47,952 bases of DNA from Zygnema cylindricum. Its lineage: Eukaryota > Streptophyta > Zygnematophyceae > Zygnematales > Zygnemataceae. The stretch is taken from the NCBI GenBank assembly GCA_037447655.1, contig JBBHKE010000803.1:43122-91073 (forward strand). Reading direction: 5' to 3'. This document shows, piece by piece, positions 33,885 to 43,321 of this stretch (position 1 is its first letter; every line of letters begins with the position of its first letter). The notes under the pieces are model-generated. The model saw only the letters and a program-made list of their open reading frames with translations, was not told the origin of the DNA and searched no databases. Both the position numbers and the translations under genes were made by a program.

Positions 33885-34575
33885 TGGACCACAGAATACA
33901 TGAAGCCTCTAGATAGTATTTCACTAACCCAATTCAAGCCACAACCACTGCTGTCTAGGCAGATAAAATGACAAATTAAGTGCACCCATGTGCAGCATGG
34001 ACTCCCCGAGTCCGTAGCAAAAATAATCACTGAAAACGACCAACCAGCTGATAAGTTATGAGTGGGCAAAAATTCCAAGTTTATACAAAATCTCAAAGGA
34101 AGAGAGGTACCTATAAGTCCTAAATCCCTCTCACAACCCCTATCTATTGAAGTACAAACCAATCAGATCACTGTAGGGCATAGAAAAGTACTATGACCGA
34201 TGTACTTTATGTACGGCCTATGTACGGCAACGCTATTGAGTGGACGCGTGTCCTCTTTTAACTTGTCCTTATGTTCGCCAGAATACCTGCGACCAAATGT
34301 CATCCCTCCGCGTGCCGCCACGTCATGCCGCATCCATAAACGCCAAAGGGACCATTTCGCGATCTCGACAGTGATATATGCCGTCGGATTAAATCGGACA
34401 TTAAATGTCCGTTGTCAAAAAAAATGTCCGATTCATTTGTTTTTGTGCGAGATAATGTTCGCACTATATAATACTTCGTTCTATGTTTCTTCGTTCGTCA
34501 TTCCGTTAATCGAACTCATGGTCGTAACACTGTTTAAATATATATCAAACCTAATGTATCCTAACGGACTTCTAC
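33885..34575 (-). repeat. Leader / presumed 5' LTR of the minus-strand copia element
   Basis: Aligned on the minus strand it is homologous, with gaps, to 45258-46011 of the plus-strand element. Shared words include gtacttttctatg / gtacttttgtgtatg, gattggtttgtactt / gattggctccgtacat, and ggtttgatatatatttaaac / ggtttgatttttatttaaac. No 3' partner is in the window, so the LTR boundary cannot be set. A TG start near 34575 is likely. Confidence 0.55.
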
Positions 34576-34840
34576 GAAAGACTGGCTAGAGCTAAAGGCT
34601 ACGCCGCGCTCTGCCGGTTGGAGGTTCGAGTCCTGCGAAACTCAACCTTTTGTTGAGAGTGACATAAGTCACTCTTAAGCCCTGTCTACTTAAGCTAGGA
34701 CAGCCATGGCTCAGCCACCCTCTCTATCCCTCAGTGACTACGACAAGTATGGTGGGTAGAGAGAGGAGGTGGAGGCAAGCTGTCCGTCTTTTTCCTTCTT
34801 CTATTTGTACTAAATTTAGACCTAGAAAATACCATATAAA
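34576..34840 (+). repeat. tRNA-like / SINE-like unit, copy 1
   Basis: It has a pol III A-box-like word tggctagagct (34583) and a B-box match ggttcgagtcc (34623-34633), 40 bases apart. A body follows with agccatggct, agtgactacgacaagtatgg, gagaga words and a tail tttagacctagaaaatac. The same body and tail occur inverted at 40396-40649. The tRNA fold is incomplete (no anticodon arm), so it is not a functional tRNA. It is either a SINE or part of the retroelement boundary it abuts. Confidence 0.5.
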
Positions 34841-36116
34841 ACTAATAATTTCAGCAGAGGAGACGTGTAACAACTGATGACACGTGTGACAGCTAGTGAC
34901 GTGGCTCCATGGATGCACGAAACTAAATTTTTGGGGGATTGTTAATTTGGAATAATTAGTTTCGTGCGTAAGCGAAGTTTCATGCGTACGCGAGGTTTCG
35001 TGCGTAGTCGACGCAAAATTTAGTTCGTAAGTACCACAAAATGTAGAGTGGAGGTTTGCATGGTTTCATTGATTGGGGGAGTAAATGTACGGATAAATTA
35101 AAGTGACGTAAGGAACATATTGAGTGGCGTGAAATGTGATGGGAAATGGACGGCGGATCGCGAAGCGATCAAATATGAAAAATTGAAGTGATTGAAAATG
35201 AAAGCCGGCCGTACGAAACATATTTGCGACAACTGCATTTATTGCAAAGGACGCGGTTTTGATATAGACAAGTTTTGGATGGTACGGTATCACTTCGACA
35301 AAGTAGTTCATAATAAATTTGAAGTGCGGACGGCTTCCGAGATATTTTTGTGGGTGCACACTATTTATGATGATGTTTTACCAAGTGGACTGTACGTATG
35401 TGATGTCGGTTTGCTACGGGTAATTGTCGTCAAGTGACTAAGCAAGTTGACGCTTAGTATGCGGAATTTGCGGAGGTGTCGATGTAAATATTTTATAAAA
35501 CATAGATTTGTCTTTTTGCTAATTAGCTTATTTGTGTAGATTCATTCATTCTAACATACCTGGAATTTTTTTGGTATACTCACATTAATTTAAGTAGGTG
35601 GTAGATAGCGTACGATTGGTATGCCTGCGTACATTCAATAGTGAACTCTTTGAGTATAACTTGTAGAACTTAGTCTATTTTTATCATCACAGCTGAGTTT
35701 ATCAAAGACATGGCAAACTGTTTTTCTGCAACTTTGACCTGTTAGTGTGATTAGTGTAATTGTTCTTTTGATGCGAAACTTTGTGAATATATTCTATAAT
35801 CTTGAAACTATATGTGTGTGAAGTTTCATTATGTTTTGTTATTTCTGTTGAATTTTGTGAGGAGTCTACCTGGTTAGTTTGGTAAGCTGTCAAAAGTTTC
35901 TGCAAAACTCTACAGCTCATATCTTTCGGATGCCTTGGTGGATTTGGCTGTAACTGTAGGAATTTATACTATCTAAGATATAATGCATGCTGGTGAAGTT
36001 TCAGCTACTTTTGGTTATTGTGGAGTAATCTGTGCTCTGTGAAACACAACTGTTTTTGGGGGTAGTCTGTGGTGCTTCCGATAGTAATCCATGGCTGAAA
36101 TAGGGTATGGACAACA
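34841..36116 (+). mobile_element. 3' end and LTR of a relative of the 40650 element
   Basis: 34905-34939 has the 3' internal end gcacgaaactaaatttttgg plus a G-run (polypurine tract). It is followed by a diverged, longer LTR at 34940-36116 (1177 bp), starting tgtt and ending acaaca. Clear homology to the LTRs at 40650 and 44301 includes gtttcgtgcgta, gacggcggatcgcgaa, cttggtggatttggc and atccatggctgaaatag. No gag remains upstream, so it is a truncated copy. An open frame within the LTR (35192-35437) is not supported as a gene. Confidence 0.7.
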
Positions 36117-36359
36117 ATTGTACTTAGCGTTTGTCAAAGTATGTCGGGTAAATTGTAGCCGTGATAAAATCAATATAATTGTATCTTTCTTTGTTTTTCA
36201 TTTTGAAGTTTTATACTGAAAATGATGTATGGAAAAAAAACTTTAATGGCGTTGGATGTTAATGATGTTTTCAATGTGTATGGAGATTTGTCGGTTACAT
36301 GTTAAATTCTAGATTCAACAAAGAATGCAGTTTCTTACTAGGTCGGCTCCGGCATTAAG
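36117..36359. other. AT-rich spacer
   Basis: No gene, RNA or bounded repeat seen. Confidence 0.3.
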
Positions 36360-36520
36360 ACAGTTCTAACGACGAGACAATCTCATCGCTGAAATGCACA
36401 AATTCGGCGCCACAAACCAGCAAAGACAACCTCTCGTCGCTGAATGGTAAATCAGATAGTGTATAGAAGTTTTACCATTCAGCGACGTAAATGTATCATC
36501 GCTGAATGTTACAACTTTAG
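36360..36520. repeat. Perfect 17-bp hairpin with CGTCGCTGAA motif
   Basis: cgtcgctgaatggtaaa (36435-36451) and its exact reverse complement (36471-36487) form a stem with a 19-base loop. Additional 'catcgctgaa' words at 36384 and 36497 continue the motif. It is the same family as the hairpins at 27175-27260. Confidence 0.8.
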
Positions 36521-37190
36521 CTCTATTACAAATAGAAGCTATACATATGGGTATTAATTGGACTATACCATAAATATACTTGTCAGTGATGTGAAAAACG
36601 CAAAGTCTTTGCACAGACAAATGTATTGTAATACGAATTTTATTTTTTCTTCCGAAATAGTAAACAAAACATCCACTTTTTCTCTTTATTTTGGTCCAAC
36701 GGAATCAAAAACAAGAATAAAAAGTCAATTTTATTTCTTGTCTCTTATTTTTGAACTCGGTAGTTAAAAAATTCACATGTGTCTTTTTTTTTAAATCTCG
36801 TAATCAAGATAACCTTAGATCATAACTTTTTATCAATCAAAAGCACAATTTATAAACACCAAGCAAAGTCATTTATGCAATACAAATGACAAAAACAGAA
36901 ATATAAAACATGAACAAAAAAATGGATAATATAAGAGAAATCCATAAACGACAAATTCCTTTCTTTTATATTCTTTTCACGGGGCACATGAGAGTTAAAC
37001 AAAAAATGACAAATGTACATATAAACCATAACTATGGAACCGTAAAGAGGTATATATGACAACAGAACAAACGCAAACTGATCTCGGAAAAATAACCAAT
37101 GTAAAACGTTAGAAAAAATATAAAACATTACTCCTCCCTATATTTCTCCATATTTTATTTATTTTTGTCATTTGTGGAGTAAAAAACCAA
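36521..37190. other. AT-rich spacer, nothing recognised
   Basis: About 670 bases of AT-rich sequence without a convincing reading frame, RNA gene or repeat. Confidence 0.3.
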
Positions 37191-38240
37191 ATTTACTAAA
37201 CATCTATGCAACTCATACCATCCCTCTTTTAAACCCTCTCATTTTTTCTTTCCTCTCTTTCCTCTCTCACCTCTACTCCCTTCTTTTCCTCGCCTCCTTA
37301 TTTACTCTCCTCCCTCACTTTCTCCCTCTCGTTCAACACTTCTTCTTTTATACTTTACTTGTATGCTCATTTGGTTCGTAATGTAGAGGGAATAATGTGT
37401 ACGTCATACCTGCAAATAAGACAAAAACAACACGACAAACAAATTAGCAACCACAAACATAATAAATCAAATTCAAAACAAAACAAACAAATAAGCCACA
37501 ATAAAACGAAATATACACAAAACAAAACAACTACTTTGAAAAAAAATCAAAGGGCTAGGAAAGGGGAGTGGGATAGAGTGAAGGTGAGGGGGCGACATTT
37601 GAAAGGGGCGAGGGGGGGGGGAGGGAAGCACATTGAGAGGGGCGCGATAGGCTTCTTCAATTTGAAAAGGAGGGGAAGTGATAAAATTATAGAAAAAGAG
37701 AGAGATTCACGGAAAAAGAGAGGCAGATTGAGAGGGAAAGAGGTAAGGGTAGAGAGACAGGAGAGGAGAGGGTGAAAGGAAGGGAGATAAAAAGAAAAAG
37801 AGGGAGGCAAATAGAGAGTGGGCGGGATTGGCTCTGTGAGAGGTGAGAATCAGGAAAAAAAGACAAAGAAGAGGGATAAAGATATAAGAGGAGATCGGGA
37901 TTAACACATAAGGAGAGGTAGATTGAGAGGGAGAGAGGGGGAGAGGAGGCAAAAAAAGAGGGCGGCATAGGTAAGGAGAGAGGAGGGGGGAAGAGGGGGA
38001 GGTGGGGCAAACCTTTGGGGAGATTGGGAGGCGAGGAATATGGCGAGGGAGAGGAAGACGCAAACCGGGAGAGGGAGCGTTTTTTACCATAGATTTAGGG
38101 AGATATGGAGTAGTTAGGGTGGGTGGAGGAAAAAATGGCAGGTCGATAAAGAGGAAAGAGGGTTTAGTAAGAGGTAAGAATGAGATGACAAATTTATGAG
38201 AGAGAAAAATATATGGAGAAACAGATACGTAGAGGCATAG
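37191..38240. repeat. Polypyrimidine, A/C-rich and polypurine tracts in a row
   Basis: 37196-37350 is nearly all C/T on the plus strand. 37400-37555 is A/C-rich with almost no G. 37560-38240 is nearly all A/G (ggggcgaggggggggg near 37605; gagagggagagagggggaga near 37925). The strand asymmetry spans more than 1 kb. Reading frames found here on both strands are artefacts of composition. Such sequence can form triplex DNA; no gene is supported. Confidence 0.75.
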
Positions 38241-38657
38241 TGAAAAAGTGAGGGCGAGGGGGAGAAATATAGATTACGTGAGAAAGGGAAGTAGAAATAA
38301 GACGATGGCGTCTATGAAATGTAAACCATGGATAAAAAGTGGAGCATACGACGACCCTTTCGCCTGCTTCCTCTTGAATGAATTGAAATTTTGTGTAAAT
38401 GACGGCGTAAGCGTCAATCCCACCAAAAAATGGTTGGTTCTGATTTGTCAAGACCATATCTTTTTTTTTATGGACTGTCCGATTTGGCATTTCCTCTCCC
38501 CAAATATCACCAACGCCAAATGTTGTTATTTTATTCTATTAAATTCAATGAATAACTCAAATTTGTAGTTTTTTGGCACATCAACCCCGTATTAAAGTAA
38601 ACGTTTACAATATTTTGTGTTCGGCACTATATTACAATGGCCTTTTATAATAAATGG
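38241..38657. other. Spacer with one unsupported open frame
   Basis: An open frame of 106 codons (38248-38568, plus) includes KPWIKSGAYDDPFACFLLNE. It begins inside purine-rich sequence and shows no family motif, so I do not call a gene. Confidence 0.25.
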
Positions 38658-39035
38658 TAGTGTTGGGTATCGGGTAAATTCATATCGCGATAATTTTGAT
38701 ATTCGATATATCGAATATCGATCGAGCAAACTCCTCGATATATCGTACCGGACCAACATAAGTTATCGTGATATATATCGCCAAAATTGGGTGTCCGTCT
38801 AGTTAAAGTATAAAAAACCGTACGAAAAATCCTACGGAGAATAGTACGGAAAATCCTCCCCCCCCAACTGAGCGCGCGCCACAAGGGGGGGGGGGGGGGG
38901 GGTGTTTGAAAAAAAAATCGCAAAAATATCCGGATATTTAGTTTCTCGGTACATGGATTCGATATATCGAATATTGGATACCTAAAATTCGATATGTATT
39001 GAATATCGACTGTAGGTCCTCGATACCCAACACTA
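38658..39035. mobile_element. hAT-like non-autonomous element (378 bp)
   Basis: Exact inverted ends tagtgttgggtatcg (38658-38672) and cgatacccaacacta (39021-39035) are flanked by ataaatgg and ctaaatgg, an 8-bp TSD with one mismatch. The interior is full of cgatatatcg palindromes and has an 8-base C run (38858-38865) facing an 18-base G run (38885-38902). No transposase. A decayed relative is at 13691. Confidence 0.8.
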
Positions 39036-39321
39036 CTAAATGGGACCATTCTCACCTTTATGCCATAAACTTTTACGGTAAATGAACCAAAACCATAAAA
39101 TAGCATTACCGGTTAATCTAAATGCTTACAAGGAACCTACTTAAGAGTTGAAACCGTATATATGAAAGTTTATAGTTATACGTCGGCGCGACATTTCATT
39201 CAGTTACGTTCAATAATTGAAAAAGATGACCTTCCAAAGGCGAATATGTTCGACGTTCCCACTGTGGACCATGCGGTTGTTGGTCAAATATGTGCGAACG
39301 TCATTTTTTACGACCCGGATT
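39036..39321. other. Spacer
   Basis: No feature recognised between the hAT-like element and the tandem duplication. Confidence 0.3.
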
Positions 39322-39836
39322 GATCCCTTTTTTAGACTGCGCATTCTCGTGCGTTCGCGACCACTAAAAAATAATAAACTGTACTTTTTCACTTAAAAAT
39401 GTCTGATTTTGTACGGTCTGACACTGTCCGTACACCACATATTTAAACGATGACTTGTACGGTACTTGGAAAATAACCCTAAATAACGTACAAAAAAAAA
39501 TAGAATAAGTTACGCTAATGGAGAATAATAATAAAAAAAGCGGGATGGAATTAGCGTACACTACGCTAATAGCAATTGATCCCTTTTTTAGACTGCACAT
39601 TCTCATGCGTTCGCGGCCAATAAAAAATAATAAATTGTGTTTTTTCACTTAAAAATGTATGATTTTGTACGGTCTAACACTGTCCGTACACCACATATTT
39701 AAACGATGACTTGTACGGTAATTGGAAAATAACCCTAAATAACGTACAAAAAAAAATAGAATAAGTTACGCAAATGGAGAATAATAATAAAAAAAGCGGG
39801 ATGGAATTAGCGTACACTACGCTAATAGCAATTGGC
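39322..39836. repeat. 256-bp tandem duplication, two copies
   Basis: Unit 1 (39322-39577) and unit 2 (from 39578) both begin gatcccttttttagactgc and end with gctaatagcaattg, with few differences. The last part matches the window-wide small-element end motif (gctaatagcaattggcggtg at 39821). It is non-coding. Confidence 0.85.
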
Positions 39837-39843
39837 GGTGCAC

Positions 39844-40395
39844 TGTACGTTACATTCACACTTTGCTAAGTTTGCTTTCAAAGATTATTTGTATATTTTG
39901 AAAATCCTAATTGGCTAATTGTAGACTATGTGGTACCAGCCAGAATCAGCCACGCAAATAAAATGTGGTTTACTGGCCCGACAGAATAGAACCCACGGGT
40001 AGAAATATCTGTACGTTAAATGAGATCGCCTAATGGAATCCCAACCTAAAGGAGATCGTGCGAACTTGTTCTCAGTTTCTCACATATTAAAAACTTAAAA
40101 CGTAAGGGCGCCAACACGAAATAGTGTGCGGCGTGGACAAGAGGAAGCGCACTTAAAGCCTGAGTGATGATGAAGGCTTGGTGGAAATCAGGCGAACACG
40201 TCAACATCAACACAGATCATAGTGGTTACAAGACAAAGGAGGTAAAAATTGACTCGTGCCGGGTGTACTATGTTGAAATGTATGTATTTTCAAGGTCTGA
40301 ATAAAAGGAAAATTAATAAAAACGAAGTCAGCAAAAGCAGCATGCCTCTCGCTCCACTCTTCAAACCCCTATAGATATTGATGGTCATTTTTTAA
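39844..40395. other. Spacer, nothing recognised
   Basis: About 550 bases without gene, RNA or repeat that I can support. Confidence 0.3.
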
Positions 40396-40649
40396 GTATT
40401 TTCTAGGTCTAAATAGAAATACAGAAAGAAGCCGAGGCAATCTATCTCTAACTTCTCTCTCCAACTCCCACACTTGTCGCAGTCATTGAGAAGTTAGAGA
40501 GGAAGCTAGAGCCATGGCTATCTAGGCTATCCAGAGGTTTACGGGAAATATATTAGTTTATTTATTGAATGGTAGTTTATTTACTTAAAGGATTAATGGT
40601 GCAACCAGGATTTGATCCTGGTACCTGCCGACCGATAGAACGCCAGTAG
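40396..40649 (-). repeat. tRNA-like / SINE-like unit, copy 2 (interrupted)
   Basis: On the minus strand it has the same body and tail as 34576-34840 (agccatggct, gactgcgacaagtgtggg, tttagacctagaaaatac). Its tRNA-like part has a perfect T-arm, ccagg-atcaaat-cctgg (plus-strand 40605-40621). The head continues past the inserted LTR element at 45238-45257, so the 4.6-kb element sits inside it. Confidence 0.55.
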
Positions 40650-41588
40650 TGTTGTTTTGAAAAGTTAGTTTCGTGCGTACGAGATAGTTCGTGCGTAACT
40701 GCTAATTGGATTTAATATGGAGGTTTGAATAGATTCATGGATTGGGGGAGCGAACGGATTGAAATAATTAAAGTGACGTAAAAGACTCATTGAGTGGTGT
40801 GAACAAGCTGTGACAAATGGACGGCGGATCGTGAAACGATCAGATGTAAAATAAACGGAATATTGAAATAGGTGCCGCCGGTACGGAGCTGCTGCGACGC
40901 AGTCAAGACAACGCAGCTGTGGATAATATGGCTTGTATTGATTACGGAGATGTCGATGTAAATATCCTGAGCAACATTGGTTTGTCTTTTGGCTAATTAG
41001 TTTATTAGTATATATTTGTTCAGATTGACATACCTTTAACTATTCGGGTATACTTACAATAGTTTAGGTAGATGGTAGATACCGTACCGCTGATATACCT
41101 CTGTACATTCAGGAGTGAAATCGCTGAGTATAACTTGTAGGACTTAGAATATTTTGTGTATCGCAGTCAAGTTTATCAAAGCAATGGCAAAATGTTTTCT
41201 GCATCTTTGACCTATTGGTGTGATCACTCTGTTTGGAGTTTTCATGTGAAACTTTGTGGAGTTATTCTATGATATAGAATCTATATGTTTGTCAAGTTTC
41301 ATTGTATTTCAGTATCTTTGTAAGATTATGTGAACACTCTAAGTGGTTAGTTTGTGAAGCTGTCAGCTATTTTTGGGAAACTCAGAAGCTTATATCTTCT
41401 ATATGCCTTGGTGGATTTGGCTATAACTTTGGGAGTTTACAGTGTATATGGTATACTGCACATTGTACAGTTTGAGGTGAATTTGTTTATTGTGGAGTAA
41501 TCTGCGTTGTCTGAAACACAACTGTTTTTGAGGTAGTTTGTGGGTGTTTCCGTGAGTAATCCATGGCTGAAATAGGCTATGGACAATA
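40650..41588 (+). repeat. 5' LTR (939 bp) of the gag-only element
   Basis: It starts tgttgttttg and ends gacaata. It pairs with the 3' LTR over its whole length. The expected CA end has become TA in both LTRs; the older relative at 34940-36116 keeps acaaca. Confidence 0.88.
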
Positions 41589-41592
41589 GGTT

Positions 41593-42237
41593 ATGGGCCC
41601 ACACCAATGGCTACCTATATTTGATGGATCTAAATATCACAACTGGAAGTGTGCACTCGAGAGCTACTTCGAGATGATGGAACTAATGGATGTGGTGGAC
41701 GGTACCTTGGCCAAAACGTCAAATGGATGGAAATGTATAAATCATGAGTGTCTAAGGGTTATTAAGAGCTCCTTGACTCTGGATTTAGTAATGTCATACC
41801 TAAGTGTTAAAAAGGCAGCTGAATTATGGAAGTGCTTAGAAAGTATGTATGCAAAGACGTCTTTATATCATTGGCTTAGCAGTGTTACCAAAATAGTTGA
41901 ACACAAGTATGTAGGAGGGAGTATGGAGAAACACTGTATTGACTTACAAGTATTATTTGCAGAAAATGATTTGGCAAGAGGAAACTTTACAAATGCTCAA
42001 CAAGCTATCTTGTTAATGAGAAGTCTACCTAAAGAATATAAGAGTGCACTAGATCGATTGACTTTAATTGATAAAAGTGATTGGAGCATAACTGTAGTTA
42101 GACGAGTTATTCTAGATGAAGAGGCTAATAGAAGGGTCTTATCAAGTGAAAGGAATATAAAGGAATCTAAGTCTCAGTTTCAAAAATTTAAAGGTAATAG
42201 TGAGTTCGGAGATCGGCCAACGAATTGTTTTTACTGA
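41593..42237 (+). CDS. gag: Copia-type Gag (UBN2/Retrotran_gag_2 class)
   Basis: 214 codons starting at ATG 41593, only four bases after the 5' LTR, so almost no leader exists. The N-terminus WLPIFDGSKYHNWKCALESY has the F-x-G-x-x-Y-x-x-W signature of copia Gag. The middle has KAAELWKCLESMYAKTSLYH and IDLQVLFAENDL, and LLMRSLPKEYKSALDRL follows, all in family order. The frame ends at a TGA exactly where the second Cys of a CCHC knuckle is expected: CFY, stop, then NDLGHTFRVC in the same frame. It would form the particle of the element, probably with help from a full-length partner. Confidence 0.82.
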   Translation: MGPHQWLPIFDGSKYHNWKCALESYFEMMELMDVVDGTLAKTSNGWKCINHECLRVIKSSLTLDLVMSYLSVKKAAELWKCLESMYAKTSLYHWLSSVTKIVEHKYVGGSMEKHCIDLQVLFAENDLARGNFTNAQQAILLMRSLPKEYKSALDRLTLIDKSDWSITVVRRVILDEEANRRVLSSERNIKESKSQFQKFKGNSEFGDRPTNCFY

Positions 42238-42248
42238 AATGATTTAGG

Positions 42249-42324
42249 ACATACCTTCAGGGTATGTCCATCATATAAAAGTGCATACATACCTTCAGGG
42301 TATGTCCATCATATAAAAGTGCAT
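42249..42324. repeat. 38-bp exact tandem duplication at the zinc knuckle
   Basis: acataccttcagggtatgtc and the following 18 bases occur twice in a row (42249-42286 and 42287-42324). The unit encodes the His and last Cys of the gag knuckle, and its length shifts the frame. Confidence 0.9.
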
Positions 42325-42401
42325 GTCTTACAGGGAATTTTAGAGATGGATGGGACAACACCCTAGTTCGAACCCCAACAAGAAAGGAATCAAGTGCTTT
42401 C

Positions 42402-42710
42402 GTGAGTGAGAGACAAGACTCGACAAATGACAAAAGACATACACCGTGTGTTGACGAATTTATGTATATATCGACCTTATGTGTTGTTTGGAATGGAGTA
42501 AAGGAGGAGGTGACAGAAAAGGATTTGGTGTCTGTCCCTCTTCCAGATGTCAGATTGGTGAGTAACAAAGAGTTACAAGAGGAAGAGTTGTTTGAAGTAA
42601 GAGAAATTAGAGGAAGTGAAGGTCACTTGGAAGTGGAAGCTGAAAAATACTTAAACATAAAGACTAATAAATTAAATCCAGTTTTTCTAGAAAGACTGGC
42701 AAAGATATGA
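42402..42710 (+). CDS. Novel acidic ORF in the gag-only element
   Basis: 102 codons; no family recognised. The second half carries a module also found in the next ORF: EKDLVSVPLPDVRLVSNKEL, QEEELFEVREI, then EGHLEVE. The stop codon overlaps the start of the next ORF (atga, 42707-42710). The true start may lie upstream if the gag frame once continued here, because the 38-bp duplication and stops have disturbed the region. No pol motifs. Confidence 0.5.
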   Translation: MSERQDSTNDKRHTPCVDEFMYISTLCVVWNGVKEEVTEKDLVSVPLPDVRLVSNKELQEEELFEVREIRGSEGHLEVEAEKYLNIKTNKLNPVFLERLAKI

Positions 42711-43321
42711 GGAAATCTGGAATTAGGAATGAGGCGTATAATGTTGAAACTGGTGGAAGGAGTTATGTCACCGAAGATAGTGTGGTGAAGGACGAAAGAG
42801 AGAAGGACACGATTTCTGTGACCTTATCAGATGACAAATCTGTGAGTAAAAATTGCTTACAAGAAAGTTTGTTAACTAAAGTAAGAGGAGTTGAAGGAAG
42901 AGATGGACACTTAGATGCAAAAACTAGAAATAAGGTGGCCGTGAAAATTGGTGAACTAGGAGAAAAACAAAGAAAAACTGTTCAAAAAATTGCAGTGAGA
43001 AAAGAAGTTTGTGGGAGTGAAAAATGTAATAGAAATGCAAAAGTTAAAAGAGTGCAGCTGAAAAGAAGAAGAATCAAAATTAAAATTTCTCAGATGAATG
43101 AAGCTGATGGAAGTAGCAAATCTATGGAGAAAAACATAAAGGTGAAACAAAAAACTAGTATTTTTGACATTAAACGAGTAGAAAATTGTGACAGAAATGT
43201 AAACTTTCAAACAAGAAAAAAGATCATGAAGGGAAAAAAAATAAGATGTAATATTCAAAGGATCAAGGGTAGAAGAAAACATGCTCAGAAAGTGATCAAG
43301 ATAAGAGAGCGGAAGAAATAA
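42707..43321 (+). CDS. Novel strongly basic ORF in the gag-only element
   Basis: 204 codons, overlapping the preceding ORF by four bases. Near residues 27-65 it repeats that ORF's module (EKDTISVTLSDDKSVSKNCL, LLTKVRGVEGRDGHLD). From about residue 75 it is very Lys/Arg-rich (RVQLKRRRIKIKISQ, then MKGKKIRCNIQRIKGRRKHA), suggesting nucleic-acid binding or nuclear targeting. No retroviral enzyme motif is present. Being open over 615 bases in an otherwise AT-rich element hints at recent selection, but composition (few T in the frame) also favours open frames. Confidence 0.5.
   Translation: MRKSGIRNEAYNVETGGRSYVTEDSVVKDEREKDTISVTLSDDKSVSKNCLQESLLTKVRGVEGRDGHLDAKTRNKVAVKIGELGEKQRKTVQKIAVRKEVCGSEKCNRNAKVKRVQLKRRRIKIKISQMNEADGSSKSMEKNIKVKQKTSIFDIKRVENCDRNVNFQTRKKIMKGKKIRCNIQRIKGRRKHAQKVIKIRERKK

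Noticed and set aside
34576-34650. Possible tRNA gene with A- and B-box
   Set aside because: No room for an anticodon arm and the acceptor stem does not pair; at most a tRNA-like repeat head.
35192-35437. 81-codon open frame with Cys pairs
   Set aside because: It lies inside an LTR and is not conserved in the LTRs at 40650 and 44301.
37547-38090. Long minus-strand open frames rich in Pro, Leu and Ser
   Set aside because: They come from the polypurine composition of the other strand; no coding signal.
38248-38568. 106-codon open frame on the plus strand
   Set aside because: It starts in purine-rich sequence, has no recognisable motif, splice context or second copy.
39322-39836. CRISPR-like or satellite array
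   Set aside because: Only two long units with no spacers; a plain tandem duplication.
42350-42380. B-box-like word agttcgaacccc
   Set aside because: No matching A-box or fold at the proper distance; chance match in the gag-only element.
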